Source of the DNA: an uncultured Clostridia bacterium
GTDB lineage: Bacteria; Bacillota; Clostridia; UBA1381
Direction: 5' to 3'
DNA length: 6,722 nt
Assembly: GCA_934454745.1 (NCBI GenBank)
Contig: CAKSGP010000082.1
Location: 1-6,722 of the forward strand
The notes below the pieces were generated by a model. It was not told the origin of the DNA and did not search any database. It worked only from the letters and a program-made list of their open reading frames with translations. Below are positions 1-5,610 of this stretch, piece by piece. The position numbers and the translations under genes are program-made. The stretch's first letter is position 1. Each line of letters starts with the position of its first letter.

Positions 1-395
1 TGCCGTTCCCGATGAATGATTATTCTGTGCTGTTGATACGCCCAAGAAAAAACAGATTATCAGGTAATGAACAAGCGAGAAAGCAATTTGATATTGGTGA
101 AAAAGACCGTATAGCAACTGCCGGTTCCGCACTAAAAAAGTGTCGGACAGATATATTTTTTGATATGGTTAATGAATCGGAAAAATCTATTGAACGGCTT
201 CTTGCACCATCTACTGAGGCGGCAAAAATCGTACATGCAACATATGGTATTGAGGGAGTGGATGCAGTAAGAATATGCGATATGGGCATAATTTCCTTTT
301 GCAAGCGTAATAAAACGGACAATGCGATTAACCGGATAAAGACCGAATGTGAGTTTAGTCTGGGATATTCCGTGCGTATTTCGGTAGTAAAATAG
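1..395 (+). CDS. C-terminal fragment of a possible galactokinase-like GHMP-family kinase (5' end outside window)
   Basis: The reading frame is open to the left edge (Pro-Phe-Pro precedes the first Met at 12), so this is probably the end of a longer gene and the ATG at 12 is probably internal. I do not recognise it firmly. The order of blocks resembles the C-terminal half of galactokinases: an E-x-x-RI-x-x-A-x-SAL segment, then FFDMVNESEKSIERLL (compare the FG-x-LMNESH-x-SL region of galactokinases), then G-x-DAVRICDMGIISFC where galactokinases have the glycine-rich GARMTGxGFGG loop, then a helix and GYSVRIS at the end. That glycine-rich loop is largely lost here, so catalytic activity as a galactokinase is doubtful. 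An uncharacterised GHMP relative or an unrelated protein remains possible. It ends 71 bp before the next gene, which has its own promoter. Confidence 0.5.
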   Translation, partial: PFPMNDYSVLLIRPRKNRLSGNEQARKQFDIGEKDRIATAGSALKKCRTDIFFDMVNESEKSIERLLAPSTEAAKIVHATYGIEGVDAVRICDMGIISFCKRNKTDNAINRIKTECEFSLGYSVRISVVK

Positions 396-408
396 TAAAA
401 TATTTTAC
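395..408. repeat. 14-bp perfect AT-rich palindrome after the first gene
   Basis: GTAAAATATTTTAC is an exact palindrome beginning on the last base of the first gene's stop codon. It has no loop, almost no GC and no following T-run, so it is a poor intrinsic terminator. It lies just upstream of the next gene's promoter, where it could be a dimeric-regulator site. It may also be chance in AT-rich DNA. Confidence 0.4.
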
Positions 409-415
409 AAAAGTA

Positions 416-444
416 TAGACGAATCATAAAATAACTGCTATAAT
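416..444 (+). promoter_or_regulatory. SigA-type promoter with extended -10 for the YihY-family gene
   Basis: TAGACG at 416-421 (four of six matches to TTGACA) is separated by 17 nt from a perfect TATAAT at 439-444. TGC lies immediately before it, which makes an extended -10. Transcription would start near 451, only about 16 nt before the gene's first ATG, so the leader holds little beyond the ribosome binding site. Confidence 0.65.
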
Positions 445-466
445 AATATATAGAAAGGGTTGTTTT

Positions 467-1393
467 ATGATGAATGTAGAAAATAAGCCAAAATCAAAAA
501 AAGAAGTTTCTAAATTCTATGGTTTTATAAAAGAATTTATTGACGATATATTTGCGGACAATGTAGGGCTATATGCTGCACAGGCAGCCTTCTTTATAGT
601 CCTTTCTGGCGTGCCGTTTACAATGCTTTTGGTGTTTTGCTTAAAATACGTTATAAATTTTGACTTGCAGGCAATGGTATCAACACTTGAGCGAATACTC
701 CCGGATCAGCTTTCAGAATTTGCTGCGGATATTCTGTCGGAGGTGTTTTACCGCGCGCAGTCTGTGGCGTTTTTCTCGGTTGCGTCTGTGTCATTACTGT
801 GGTCGTCATCTAAGGGTATGATGGCTATATACTGCGGTCTTAACTGCATTTACGGCGTAGATAAAGAGCAGAGCTGGATAAAGATGAGAATTCTCTCGCT
901 TTTTTATAATCTCATAATGATACTTGTCATTGTGGCAAGTGTCGTTGTTTTGATGTTTGGAAACTCGATTATGAATCTGGTAAAATCAGAATTTATTGTC
1001 GGAAACTACATTGTAAGGCTTATTATGGAATTCAGAACAATCATATTTTTTGTGCTGTTCATATTAACCTTTGCGGCTTTATTTACTTTTTTGCCCCAAA
1101 AGAAAAACAAATACAGAGGTCAGATGTGGGGGGCGGCAATAACGGCGGCAGGCTGGCTTATTACGTCTTACGGTATGTCAATATATATAACATATTTCCC
1201 CGGTGTATCATACATCTACGGCAGTCTTACAGCAGTAATGCTTATAATGCTCTGGTTGTTCTTCTGTATTTATATACTTCTTTTAGGTGCGGAAATCAAT
1301 AAGCATATAGAACAAGGATTTTTTTGGCGTGTGGGAATGAGAATAACTCGAATAAGGGTAAAAAAACGCAAAAAAAACAGGAAAAACACTTGA
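467..1393 (+). CDS. YihY/virulence factor BrkB family membrane protein
   Basis: This is a 308-residue integral membrane protein, about the usual length for the family. About six hydrophobic segments are visible, near residues 36-62, 98-122, 142-166, 188-210, 222-245 and 250-275. Two family hallmarks are clear: the N-terminal D-x-VGLYAAQAAFFIVLSGVPF block (31-51) and the C-terminal YGSLTAVMLIMLWLFFCIYILLLGAEIN block (251-278). The family was once misassigned as ribonuclease BN; it is an inner-membrane family whose molecular function is unsettled (transport has been suggested). The tail after residue 290 is very basic (many Lys/Arg) and probably cytoplasmic. AGAAAGGG at 452-459 lies 7 nt before the first of two tandem ATG codons (467 and 470). 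Either could be used; the second gives 10-nt spacing. It has its own promoter and is followed by another, so it is probably monocistronic. Confidence 0.9.
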   Translation: MMNVENKPKSKKEVSKFYGFIKEFIDDIFADNVGLYAAQAAFFIVLSGVPFTMLLVFCLKYVINFDLQAMVSTLERILPDQLSEFAADILSEVFYRAQSVAFFSVASVSLLWSSSKGMMAIYCGLNCIYGVDKEQSWIKMRILSLFYNLIMILVIVASVVVLMFGNSIMNLVKSEFIVGNYIVRLIMEFRTIIFFVLFILTFAALFTFLPQKKNKYRGQMWGAAITAAGWLITSYGMSIYITYFPGVSYIYGSLTAVMLIMLWLFFCIYILLLGAEINKHIEQGFFWRVGMRITRIRVKKRKKNRKNT

Positions 1394-1418
1394 TTTTTTA
1401 TATGCTCTATTGTATAAT
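1390..1418 (+). promoter_or_regulatory. SigA-type promoter for the CNNM/CorC-family gene
   Basis: TTGATT (1390-1395) and a perfect TATAAT (1413-1418) are separated by exactly 17 nt. The -35 overlaps the TGA stop of the preceding gene. The predicted start point is near 1425, about 96 nt upstream of the next start codon. That leaves a leader long enough for regulatory RNA structure. Confidence 0.7.
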
Positions 1419-1424
1419 AATTTA

Positions 1425-1520
1425 GATGACTTACAGATTAGTACATATATGCCGGCTGTTGAGTAGTCCGGTCATTAAGGTGTATATGTGCTGTGGCTTT
1501 GAAGGAGGAAAGCACTTTTT
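1425..1520 (+). promoter_or_regulatory. Structured 5' leader of the CNNM/CorC gene, candidate cis-regulatory RNA
   Basis: Hand folding shows several helices. The main one pairs 1441-1449 with 1483-1491 (nine pairs, one G-U) and can extend by A-U 1440/1492 and by G-U pairs inside. Within it, CCGGCU (1452-1457) pairs with AG-U-CCGG (1465-1471), leaving one bulged U and a seven-base loop. GATGAC (1425-1430) can pair with GUCAUU (1471-1476), which would be a pseudoknot into the main helix. The ribosome binding site AAGGAGG (1502-1508) sits in the loop of a hairpin GUGgCUUU/AAAGCAC (1493-1515) followed directly by five U. An alternative pairing GUGCU (1488-1492) with AGCAC (1511-1515) would break the end of the main helix. 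The pairings are seen; a switching function is inferred, and I could not match the leader to a known riboswitch class. Confidence 0.45.
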
Positions 1521-2783
1521 ATGGACGGTGACAGTTTGTCGCGAATTATTTTTCTTGTAATTTTATTGATTTTATCGGCGTTTTTTTCCGCAACGGAAAC
1601 AGCGTTCTTTTCGGCAAATAAAATCAGATTAAAGGCACTTGCCTCAGAGGGTAACAGACGTGCAAAAAAAGCACTTAAAATCTCGGAAAATCTTGATTTG
1701 CTTTTGTCAACAATACTTATTGGTAACAACCTTGTAAACATAGGTGCAACCGCAATTGCAACAACAATGTTTATAGACGTATTTAACGGAAATACAGAAT
1801 TGGGTTCAACTGTGGCAACCATTGTTTTAACGATTGTAGTACTTATTTTTGGCGAAATAACGCCTAAGGGATTGGCGAAAAATATGCCTGAAAAATTCGC
1901 AATGTTTTCAACTCCCATAATATCATTTTGTATGGTTCTGTTTAAGCCTGTAAACTGGTGTGTTTCTATGTGGCAGAAGCTTGTGTATAAGATTATTAAA
2001 GCCGAGGACGACCGTGGCGTAACAGAGGAAGAATTGATAACTATGGTTGAGGAGGCTCATAACGACGGCGAGATTGACCAGAATGAAAGTGAGCTTATAA
2101 GAAATGCCATTGAATTCGACGATATTGAGGTTGAGGATATATATACAAGCCGCGTTGACCTTATAGCAATAGAGATTGATGACAGTGTTGAGGAAATAGC
2201 AGAGCAGTTTGAAAAAGGTTTTTCACGCTTGCCTGTTTACCGTGACACGATTGATAATATAATCGGTATTCTTAATCAAAAGGACTTTGCTATAATGCGT
2301 AAAACACAGCAATCAGTAAGCAACGTTATGACAGAGCCGATATTTGTTGTGCCATCAATGAAAATATCGGAGCTGTTGAGGATATTGCAGTCAAAGAAAT
2401 CGCATATGGCAATTATTCTTGACGAATTCGGCGGTACGGTTGGTATTGTAACACTTGAAGACATTCTTGAGGAGCTTGTAGGCGAAATCTGGGACGAACA
2501 CGATACTGTTGTTGAACCATTTGTAAAAATTTCAGATAAAAAATACAAGGTTCGTTCAACAGCGGATCTTGACGATATGTTCGCACTGTTTGATATGGAG
2601 GAGGACATTGACCATTCAACAGTCGGCGGATGGGTTGTTGAGGAATTCGGAAAAATCCCCCGTGTAGGTGAGGAATTCACTTACGGGCCTCTTGAGGTTT
2701 GCGTTTCAAAGCGTGATCCAAGACGTGTAGCGGAAGTGATTGTCACAAAGGTATTTGAGCCTGATCCGGAAAGTGATGAATAA
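1521..2783 (+). CDS. CNNM/CBS/CorC-domain membrane protein (hemolysin-family, putative Mg/Co or other cation transporter)
   Basis: This is a complete 420-residue member of the TlyC/CorC/CNNM family, standard in length and domain order. The N-terminal CNNM (DUF21) domain spans about residues 5-165. It has hydrophobic segments near 9-30, 60-84, 94-116 and 129-150, the characteristic EGNRRAKKAL block (43-52) and GEITPK (111-116). A pair of CBS domains follows, about 205-260 (RVDLIAIEIDDSVEEI, FSRLPVY) and 268-325 (including DEFGGTVGIVTLEDILEELVGEI). The CorC/HlyC C-terminal domain spans about 333-411 (STVGGWVVEEFGKIPRVGE). Family members act in Mg2+ or other divalent-cation export, and the CBS pair commonly binds adenine nucleotides; the substrate here is not visible in the sequence. 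The 'hemolysin' name is historical. AAGGAGG at 1502-1508 is 12 nt from the ATG, longer than usual, and lies in a possible hairpin. The gene ends in two consecutive TAA codons. Confidence 0.93.
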   Translation: MDGDSLSRIIFLVILLILSAFFSATETAFFSANKIRLKALASEGNRRAKKALKISENLDLLLSTILIGNNLVNIGATAIATTMFIDVFNGNTELGSTVATIVLTIVVLIFGEITPKGLAKNMPEKFAMFSTPIISFCMVLFKPVNWCVSMWQKLVYKIIKAEDDRGVTEEELITMVEEAHNDGEIDQNESELIRNAIEFDDIEVEDIYTSRVDLIAIEIDDSVEEIAEQFEKGFSRLPVYRDTIDNIIGILNQKDFAIMRKTQQSVSNVMTEPIFVVPSMKISELLRILQSKKSHMAIILDEFGGTVGIVTLEDILEELVGEIWDEHDTVVEPFVKISDKKYKVRSTADLDDMFALFDMEEDIDHSTVGGWVVEEFGKIPRVGEEFTYGPLEVCVSKRDPRRVAEVIVTKVFEPDPESDE

Positions 2784-2814
2784 TAAGTTTAGATAAAGGG
2801 CTGTAAAAAAGTCG

Positions 2815-2845
2815 AATAGTGCAAGGGGATGCAAAAAATAGTGCA
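2815..2845. repeat. Direct repeats of AATAGTGCA
   Basis: AATAGTGCA occurs at 2815-2823 and again at 2837-2845, 22 bp apart. A related copy, GCCGAATAGCAAGG at 2861-2874, matches GTCGAATAGTGCAAGG at 2811-2826 apart from one substitution and a two-base gap. The copies straddle the left end of the large inverted-repeat element, so they could be binding sites or remnants of its formation. No function is evident. Confidence 0.45.
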
Positions 2846-2847
2846 GA

Positions 2848-2929
2848 ACGGACGAAAACCGCCGAATAGCAAGGCTATGAGGGTTATCCTGCAGTGTATG
2901 TGGGTACTCAAGGAACGGTTTTCGTTCGT
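2848..2929. repeat. Left arm: 14-bp inverted repeat
   Basis: ACGGACGAAAACCG (2848-2861) pairs with CGGTTTTCGTTCGT (2916-2929), 14 pairs with a single G-U. The 54-base interior contains ATAGC-aag-GCTAT (2866-2878) and a weak AGG/CCT hairpin (2880-2890). No T-run follows, so it is not an intrinsic terminator for the upstream gene. Confidence 0.65.
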
Positions 2930-2930
2930 A

Positions 2931-3049
2931 GTTTGACGGCATAAGATAAAAAGAAATCTGCAAAATACAGATTTCCTCAGAAACAACTGTTTTAACAGTG
3001 CTTTTCAAAATTTATTTATATTAAAATATAGATAAATTTGCCGTCAAAC
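2931..3049. repeat. Right arm: 11-bp perfect inverted repeat enclosing three hairpins
   Basis: GTTTGACGGCA (2931-2941) and TGCCGTCAAAC (3039-3049) are perfect complements 97 bp apart. Between them lie three hairpins in series: GAAATCTG/CAGATTTC (2953-2960 and 2968-2975, seven-base loop), ACTGT/ACAGT (2986-2990 and 2995-2999), and a 12-pair AT-rich hairpin (3009-3020 with 3027-3038, one G-U, six-base loop). Each hairpin is easily checked by eye. Eleven bases after the right repeat comes a run of seven T (3061-3067), too far from the stem for a standard terminator. Confidence 0.65.
2992..3022 (+). promoter_or_regulatory. Possible weak promoter for the argJ cluster
   Basis: TTAACA (2992-2997, five of six matches to the -35 consensus) and TATATT (3017-3022, five of six to the -10) are 19 nt apart, longer than the preferred 17. 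It lies inside the inverted-repeat element. The region is so AT-rich that chance matches are likely, and no better promoter was found before argJ. Confidence 0.25.
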
Positions 3050-3098
3050 GATCGGTGCTGTTTTTTTACATCCCCTCGTTTTGAAAGGACAAGATTTT

Positions 3099-4322
3099 AT
3101 GTATAAAGTAATTAACGGCGGAGTATGTGCCGCAAAGGGATATAAGGCTAATGGTCTTAACTGCGGTCTTAATTCAAATCCCAATAAAAACGATTTGGGA
3201 CTTTATGTATCGGATGTTCCCGCTAAAACGGCAGGAGTATATACAACCAATAAGGTTAAAGGTGCCCCTATTCTTGTAACAAAAGCGCATCTTAAAAATA
3301 CAGACGGCATAGCACGTGCCGTAATAATGAACTCGAAAAACGCAAACACCTGCAATGCTGACGGTGTAGAAAAAGCGGAGGCAATGTGTGAGCTTGCCGC
3401 AAAAGAGCTTGGTATTTCAAAGGATGAGGTGCTTGTAGCATCAACAGGCGTAATAGGTCAGATTTTGCCCATAGAGCCCATAGCAAACAGCGTTAAGGTA
3501 CTTGCAGAGGGTATTGCCTATGACGGAAATGAGCGTGCGGCAACTGCTATTATGACAACCGATACGGTAAAAAAAGAATATGCTGTTGAATTTGAGCTTG
3601 GCGGTAAGATATGCCGTCTTGGCGGTATGGCAAAGGGAAGCGGAATGATACATCCCAATATGGCTACTACCTTGAATTTCATTACAACAGATGCGGCGGT
3701 TTCAGCCGAAATGTTGCAGAAAGCTTTGTCAGAAATTGTAAAGATTACGTATAACTGTCTAAGTGTTGACGGTGATACCTCAACAAATGATACTATTTTG
3801 CTTCACGCAAATGCACTTGCGGGAAATGATGAAATATCAGAGGAAAACAGAGACTACGAGATATTTAAAAATGCGCTTTATATTGTAATGAGCGAGCTTA
3901 CAAAAATGCTTGCAAAGGATGGTGAGGGTGCAACAAAGCTTCTTGAATGTACAGTGTCGGGAGCCCCTGATGTTGACTGTGCAATAATCGTCGCAAAAAG
4001 CGTTATTCGTTCACCGCTTCTAAAGTGTGCGATGTTTGGTGCAGATGCGAACTGGGGACGTGTACTTTGTGCAATAGGCTATGCAGAGGCAGAGTTTGAT
4101 ATAAACAAGGTTGATGTAGATTTCCGTTCTAAAGCAGGAATACTTTCTGTATGCCGTAACGGTGCAGGTGTGGCGTTCTCAGAGGAGCTTGCAAAGGAGA
4201 TACTCTCTGAGGAAGATATATTTATAGACGTAAATCTTAATCTTGGCGAGAGTGAGGCAAAGGCATGGGGCTGTGATCTTACGTATGATTACGTAAAAAT
4301 CAACGGCGACTACCGTTCATAA
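3099..4322 (+). CDS. argJ: Bifunctional ornithine acetyltransferase / N-acetylglutamate synthase
   Basis: ArgJ moves the acetyl group from N-acetylornithine to glutamate, giving ornithine and N-acetylglutamate, and so recycles acetyl in arginine biosynthesis; bifunctional forms also acetylate glutamate from acetyl-CoA. The 407-residue protein is full length. It carries the hallmark KGSGMIHPNMATTL block. ArgJ proteins self-cleave between Ala and Thr there, making alpha and beta chains with the new N-terminal Thr as nucleophile; here that would be Ala189/Thr190. STGVIG (115-120) supplies the Thr-Gly oxyanion hole, and GDTSTNDT (225-232) and the terminal NGDYRS are also typical. I prefer ATG 3099 because GAAAGGA (3083-3089) lies 9 nt upstream; a TTG at 3081 would add six residues but would put the ribosome binding site inside the coding region. 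Whether it is mono- or bifunctional cannot be read from sequence. No other arg gene is in the window. Confidence 0.95.
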   Translation: MYKVINGGVCAAKGYKANGLNCGLNSNPNKNDLGLYVSDVPAKTAGVYTTNKVKGAPILVTKAHLKNTDGIARAVIMNSKNANTCNADGVEKAEAMCELAAKELGISKDEVLVASTGVIGQILPIEPIANSVKVLAEGIAYDGNERAATAIMTTDTVKKEYAVEFELGGKICRLGGMAKGSGMIHPNMATTLNFITTDAAVSAEMLQKALSEIVKITYNCLSVDGDTSTNDTILLHANALAGNDEISEENRDYEIFKNALYIVMSELTKMLAKDGEGATKLLECTVSGAPDVDCAIIVAKSVIRSPLLKCAMFGADANWGRVLCAIGYAEAEFDINKVDVDFRSKAGILSVCRNGAGVAFSEELAKEILSEEDIFIDVNLNLGESEAKAWGCDLTYDYVKINGDYRS

Positions 4323-4326
4323 CAGT

Positions 4327-4782
4327 ATGACTCTTGATGAAAAATTTATGCGTGAGGCATTACGTCAGGCAAAAAAAGCGGCGGATTTAGGCGAAATGCC
4401 TGTTGGTGCCGTTATAGTTCGTGACGGAAAAGTTATATCACGGGGATACAATAAACGTGAAACGAAAAAAAATGCACTATATCACGCAGAAGTAATTGCA
4501 ATTGAGCGTGCATGTAAAAAGCTTGGGGGATGGAGGTTGCCTCAATGTCAGATGTACGTAACTCTTGAACCTTGTCCTATGTGTGCCGGAGCAATTTTGA
4601 ATGCACGTATAGAAAAGGTATTTTTCGGTGCGTACGATGAAAAATCCGGTTGTGCAGGCTCAAAAGCAAATTTACTTAATATGAACTTATGTAATTATGT
4701 AACAGAATCGGAAGGCGGATTGCTTGAGGCAGAGTGCCAAAGTATAATAAAAGAATTTTTTAAAAATTTAAGGAACAGGTGA
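4327..4782 (+). CDS. tadA: tRNA-specific adenosine deaminase TadA
   Basis: TadA deaminates adenosine 34 to inosine in tRNA-Arg(ACG), letting one tRNA read several arginine codons. The 151-residue protein has the zinc-dependent cytidine/deoxycytidylate deaminase signature: HAE at 53-55 (His53 as zinc ligand, Glu55 as proton shuttle) and PCPMC at 82-86 (Cys83 and Cys86 as zinc ligands). The N-terminal EKFMREALRQAKKA helix and GEMPVGAVIV strand are typical of TadA rather than of guanine or cytosine deaminases. The start is 4 nt after the argJ stop and no good ribosome binding site is visible, so translation is probably coupled to argJ. Met8 is a possible alternative start, but the usual N-terminal helix supports the first ATG. 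Confidence 0.93.
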   Translation: MTLDEKFMREALRQAKKAADLGEMPVGAVIVRDGKVISRGYNKRETKKNALYHAEVIAIERACKKLGGWRLPQCQMYVTLEPCPMCAGAILNARIEKVFFGAYDEKSGCAGSKANLLNMNLCNYVTESEGGLLEAECQSIIKEFFKNLRNR

Positions 4783-4787
4783 GAGCT

Positions 4788-5483
4788 ATGCTAAAAAGAA
4801 TTATTGGAGCAATGGCGGTTGTTGTAATGCTTGTTAATCAGTCAGCATTTGCAGCGGGCTTTACGGATATCACAAACCACTGGGCAAAGGATTATATTAC
4901 ATCACTTGCCGATGCAGGTGTTGTAAATGGTGTTACAGACACACAGTTTATGCCTGAATCGGAGGTAACACGTGCCCAGTACCTTAAAATGATAATGGAG
5001 GCAACGGGAGTCAGTGAAAAGCCGGTAAGAGAGGGCGAGTGTCTTGACGCTACAAGCTCTGACTGGTACGGCACATATCTTCAGGGAGCGCTTGATTGCG
5101 GACTTATCCCAAAGGATATGGTTAAGGATTATAAGGAACACGTTGACTACACAGTAGATGATGAGGGAAATGCAACTTATACGAAGGTAACATATTCAGG
5201 TGTATTTATGGGTAACCAACCCATAAACCGTGAGGAAATGGCAGTGCTTACACAGTATATGTATCAGTACACAAGAACAATACTCACAAATAAAGCGCCT
5301 GTAAACAGGGCTCCTTCTACTTTTAGTGATGAGGATAAAATCAGCGATTGGGCGAAAACCTCTGTAAATCAGGCAGTTGCTAATGGTTTTATGGATGGAA
5401 TGGATAATAATATGTTTAACCCGGGGGGTACAGCTACAAGAGCGCAGGCGGCGGCAGTTATATGGCGTGTACGCAATAAATAA
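4788..5483 (+). CDS. Small secreted protein composed of three SLH (S-layer homology) modules
   Basis: This 231-residue protein begins with a clear signal peptide: positive MLKR, a hydrophobic core (GAMAVVVMLV), and probable cleavage after AFA at residue 22. The mature part is essentially SLH modules. Module 1 (about 24-75) has FTDI-x-x-HWA, GVVNGV and F-x-P-x-x-x-VTRAQ. A divergent module 2 (about 83-160) has an acidic insertion and ends in NREEMAVL. Module 3 (about 177-231) has FSDEDKISDWA, ANGFMDGM and F-x-P-x-x-x-ATRAQ. SLH triplets bind pyruvylated secondary cell wall polymers, so it is expected on the cell surface, though it has no separate effector domain. AGGTGAG (4777-4783) precedes the ATG closely. 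A GTG at 4779 overlapping the tadA stop would add three residues; the ATG gives the more ordinary signal peptide. Confidence 0.88.
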   Translation: MLKRIIGAMAVVVMLVNQSAFAAGFTDITNHWAKDYITSLADAGVVNGVTDTQFMPESEVTRAQYLKMIMEATGVSEKPVREGECLDATSSDWYGTYLQGALDCGLIPKDMVKDYKEHVDYTVDDEGNATYTKVTYSGVFMGNQPINREEMAVLTQYMYQYTRTILTNKAPVNRAPSTFSDEDKISDWAKTSVNQAVANGFMDGMDNNMFNPGGTATRAQAAAVIWRVRNK

Positions 5484-5496
5484 AGGAGTTTAAAAG

Positions 5497-5586
5497 ATGA
5501 GTAAAAAAACAGTTAAGATAACTTGTTTCGTTATAGCAGCAATAATGATTTTAACAATTGTTGTAGGAGCAGTTTCAATTTTTTAA
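5497..5586 (+). CDS. 29-residue single-pass membrane miniprotein between the SLH gene and typA
   Basis: This short gene starts 13 nt after the SLH gene stop. AAAGGAG (5482-5488) is spaced 8 nt from the ATG, the best ribosome binding site in this cluster. The product begins MSKKTVKITC and continues as one hydrophobic helix (about residues 8-29: FVIAAIMILTIVVGAVSIF) with no tail, giving a cytoplasmic positive N-terminus (four Lys) and a membrane anchor. Size and layout resemble small Firmicutes proteins such as Prli42 of Listeria and DUF4044 proteins; that is resemblance in form, not demonstrated homology. It is 24 nt upstream of typA and probably co-transcribed. Its function is unknown. It could also act as a translated leader that keeps ribosomes on the message before the TTG-started typA. 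Confidence 0.72.
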   Translation: MSKKTVKITCFVIAAIMILTIVVGAVSIF

Positions 5587-5610
5587 CGAAGACAGAGAGG
5601 GAGAAATACA

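Larger units (their letters stand above)
2824..3076. repeat. Nested inverted-repeat element filling the gap before argJ (possible MITE-like repeat or large structured RNA)
   Basis: The 315-bp gap between the CNNM gene and argJ holds no credible gene. Its ends are complementary: AGGGGATG-c-AAAAAA (2824-2838) pairs with TTTTTT-a-CATCCCCT (3062-3076), 14 pairs with one mismatch. Inside lie two further long arms, 2848-2929 and 2931-3049, separated by one base, so the whole would form a three-way junction. The left arm ends in a small hairpin (ATAGC/GCTAT, 2866-2878) and the right arm carries three more hairpins. This degree of nesting in about 253 bp suggests either a non-autonomous mobile repeat with terminal inverted repeats or a folded RNA. 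I see no clear target-site duplication at the ends. The right end is only 6 bp from the argJ ribosome binding site (3083-3089), so it could also affect argJ translation. Confidence 0.6.

Noticed and set aside
20..427. Minus-strand open frame of 135 codons opposite the first gene
   Set aside because: It is antisense to a frame with better protein-like composition and family-like blocks, and no ribosome binding site or promoter was noted for it.
1393..1440. Intrinsic terminator after the YihY-family gene
   Set aside because: There is a T-run but no GC-containing hairpin before it; the region is better explained by the overlapping promoter.
1475..1918. Minus-strand open frame of 147 codons opposite the CNNM gene
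   Set aside because: It is a shadow of a strongly conserved protein; its composition (Ile/Ser/Ala runs) mirrors the opposite strand.
2706..3008. Minus-strand open frame of 100 codons crossing the end of the CNNM gene and the inverted-repeat element
   Set aside because: It overlaps a firmly identified gene and a repeat-rich gap, I recognise no protein family in it, and no convincing ribosome binding site or promoter was noted. The overlapping 2789-2986 frame was rejected for the same reason. If the element is multicopy, such frames would recur as spurious annotations.
3011..3047. Minus-strand promoter beginning with TTGACG in the right inverted repeat
   Set aside because: The -10 candidates (TAATAT-like) are poor, the DNA is AT-rich enough to give such matches by chance, and no gene on that strand would be served.
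3081..3098. TTG start six codons upstream of the argJ ATG
   Set aside because: Using it would place the good GAAAGGA ribosome binding site inside the coding region; MYKVINGG from the ATG matches the usual ArgJ N-terminus.
2784..3098. T-box or arginine attenuator before argJ
   Set aside because: The conserved T-box bulge (GGUGGNACC-type) and a terminator abutting a T-run are both absent. The T7 run at 3061-3067 is 11 bases away from the nearest strong stem.
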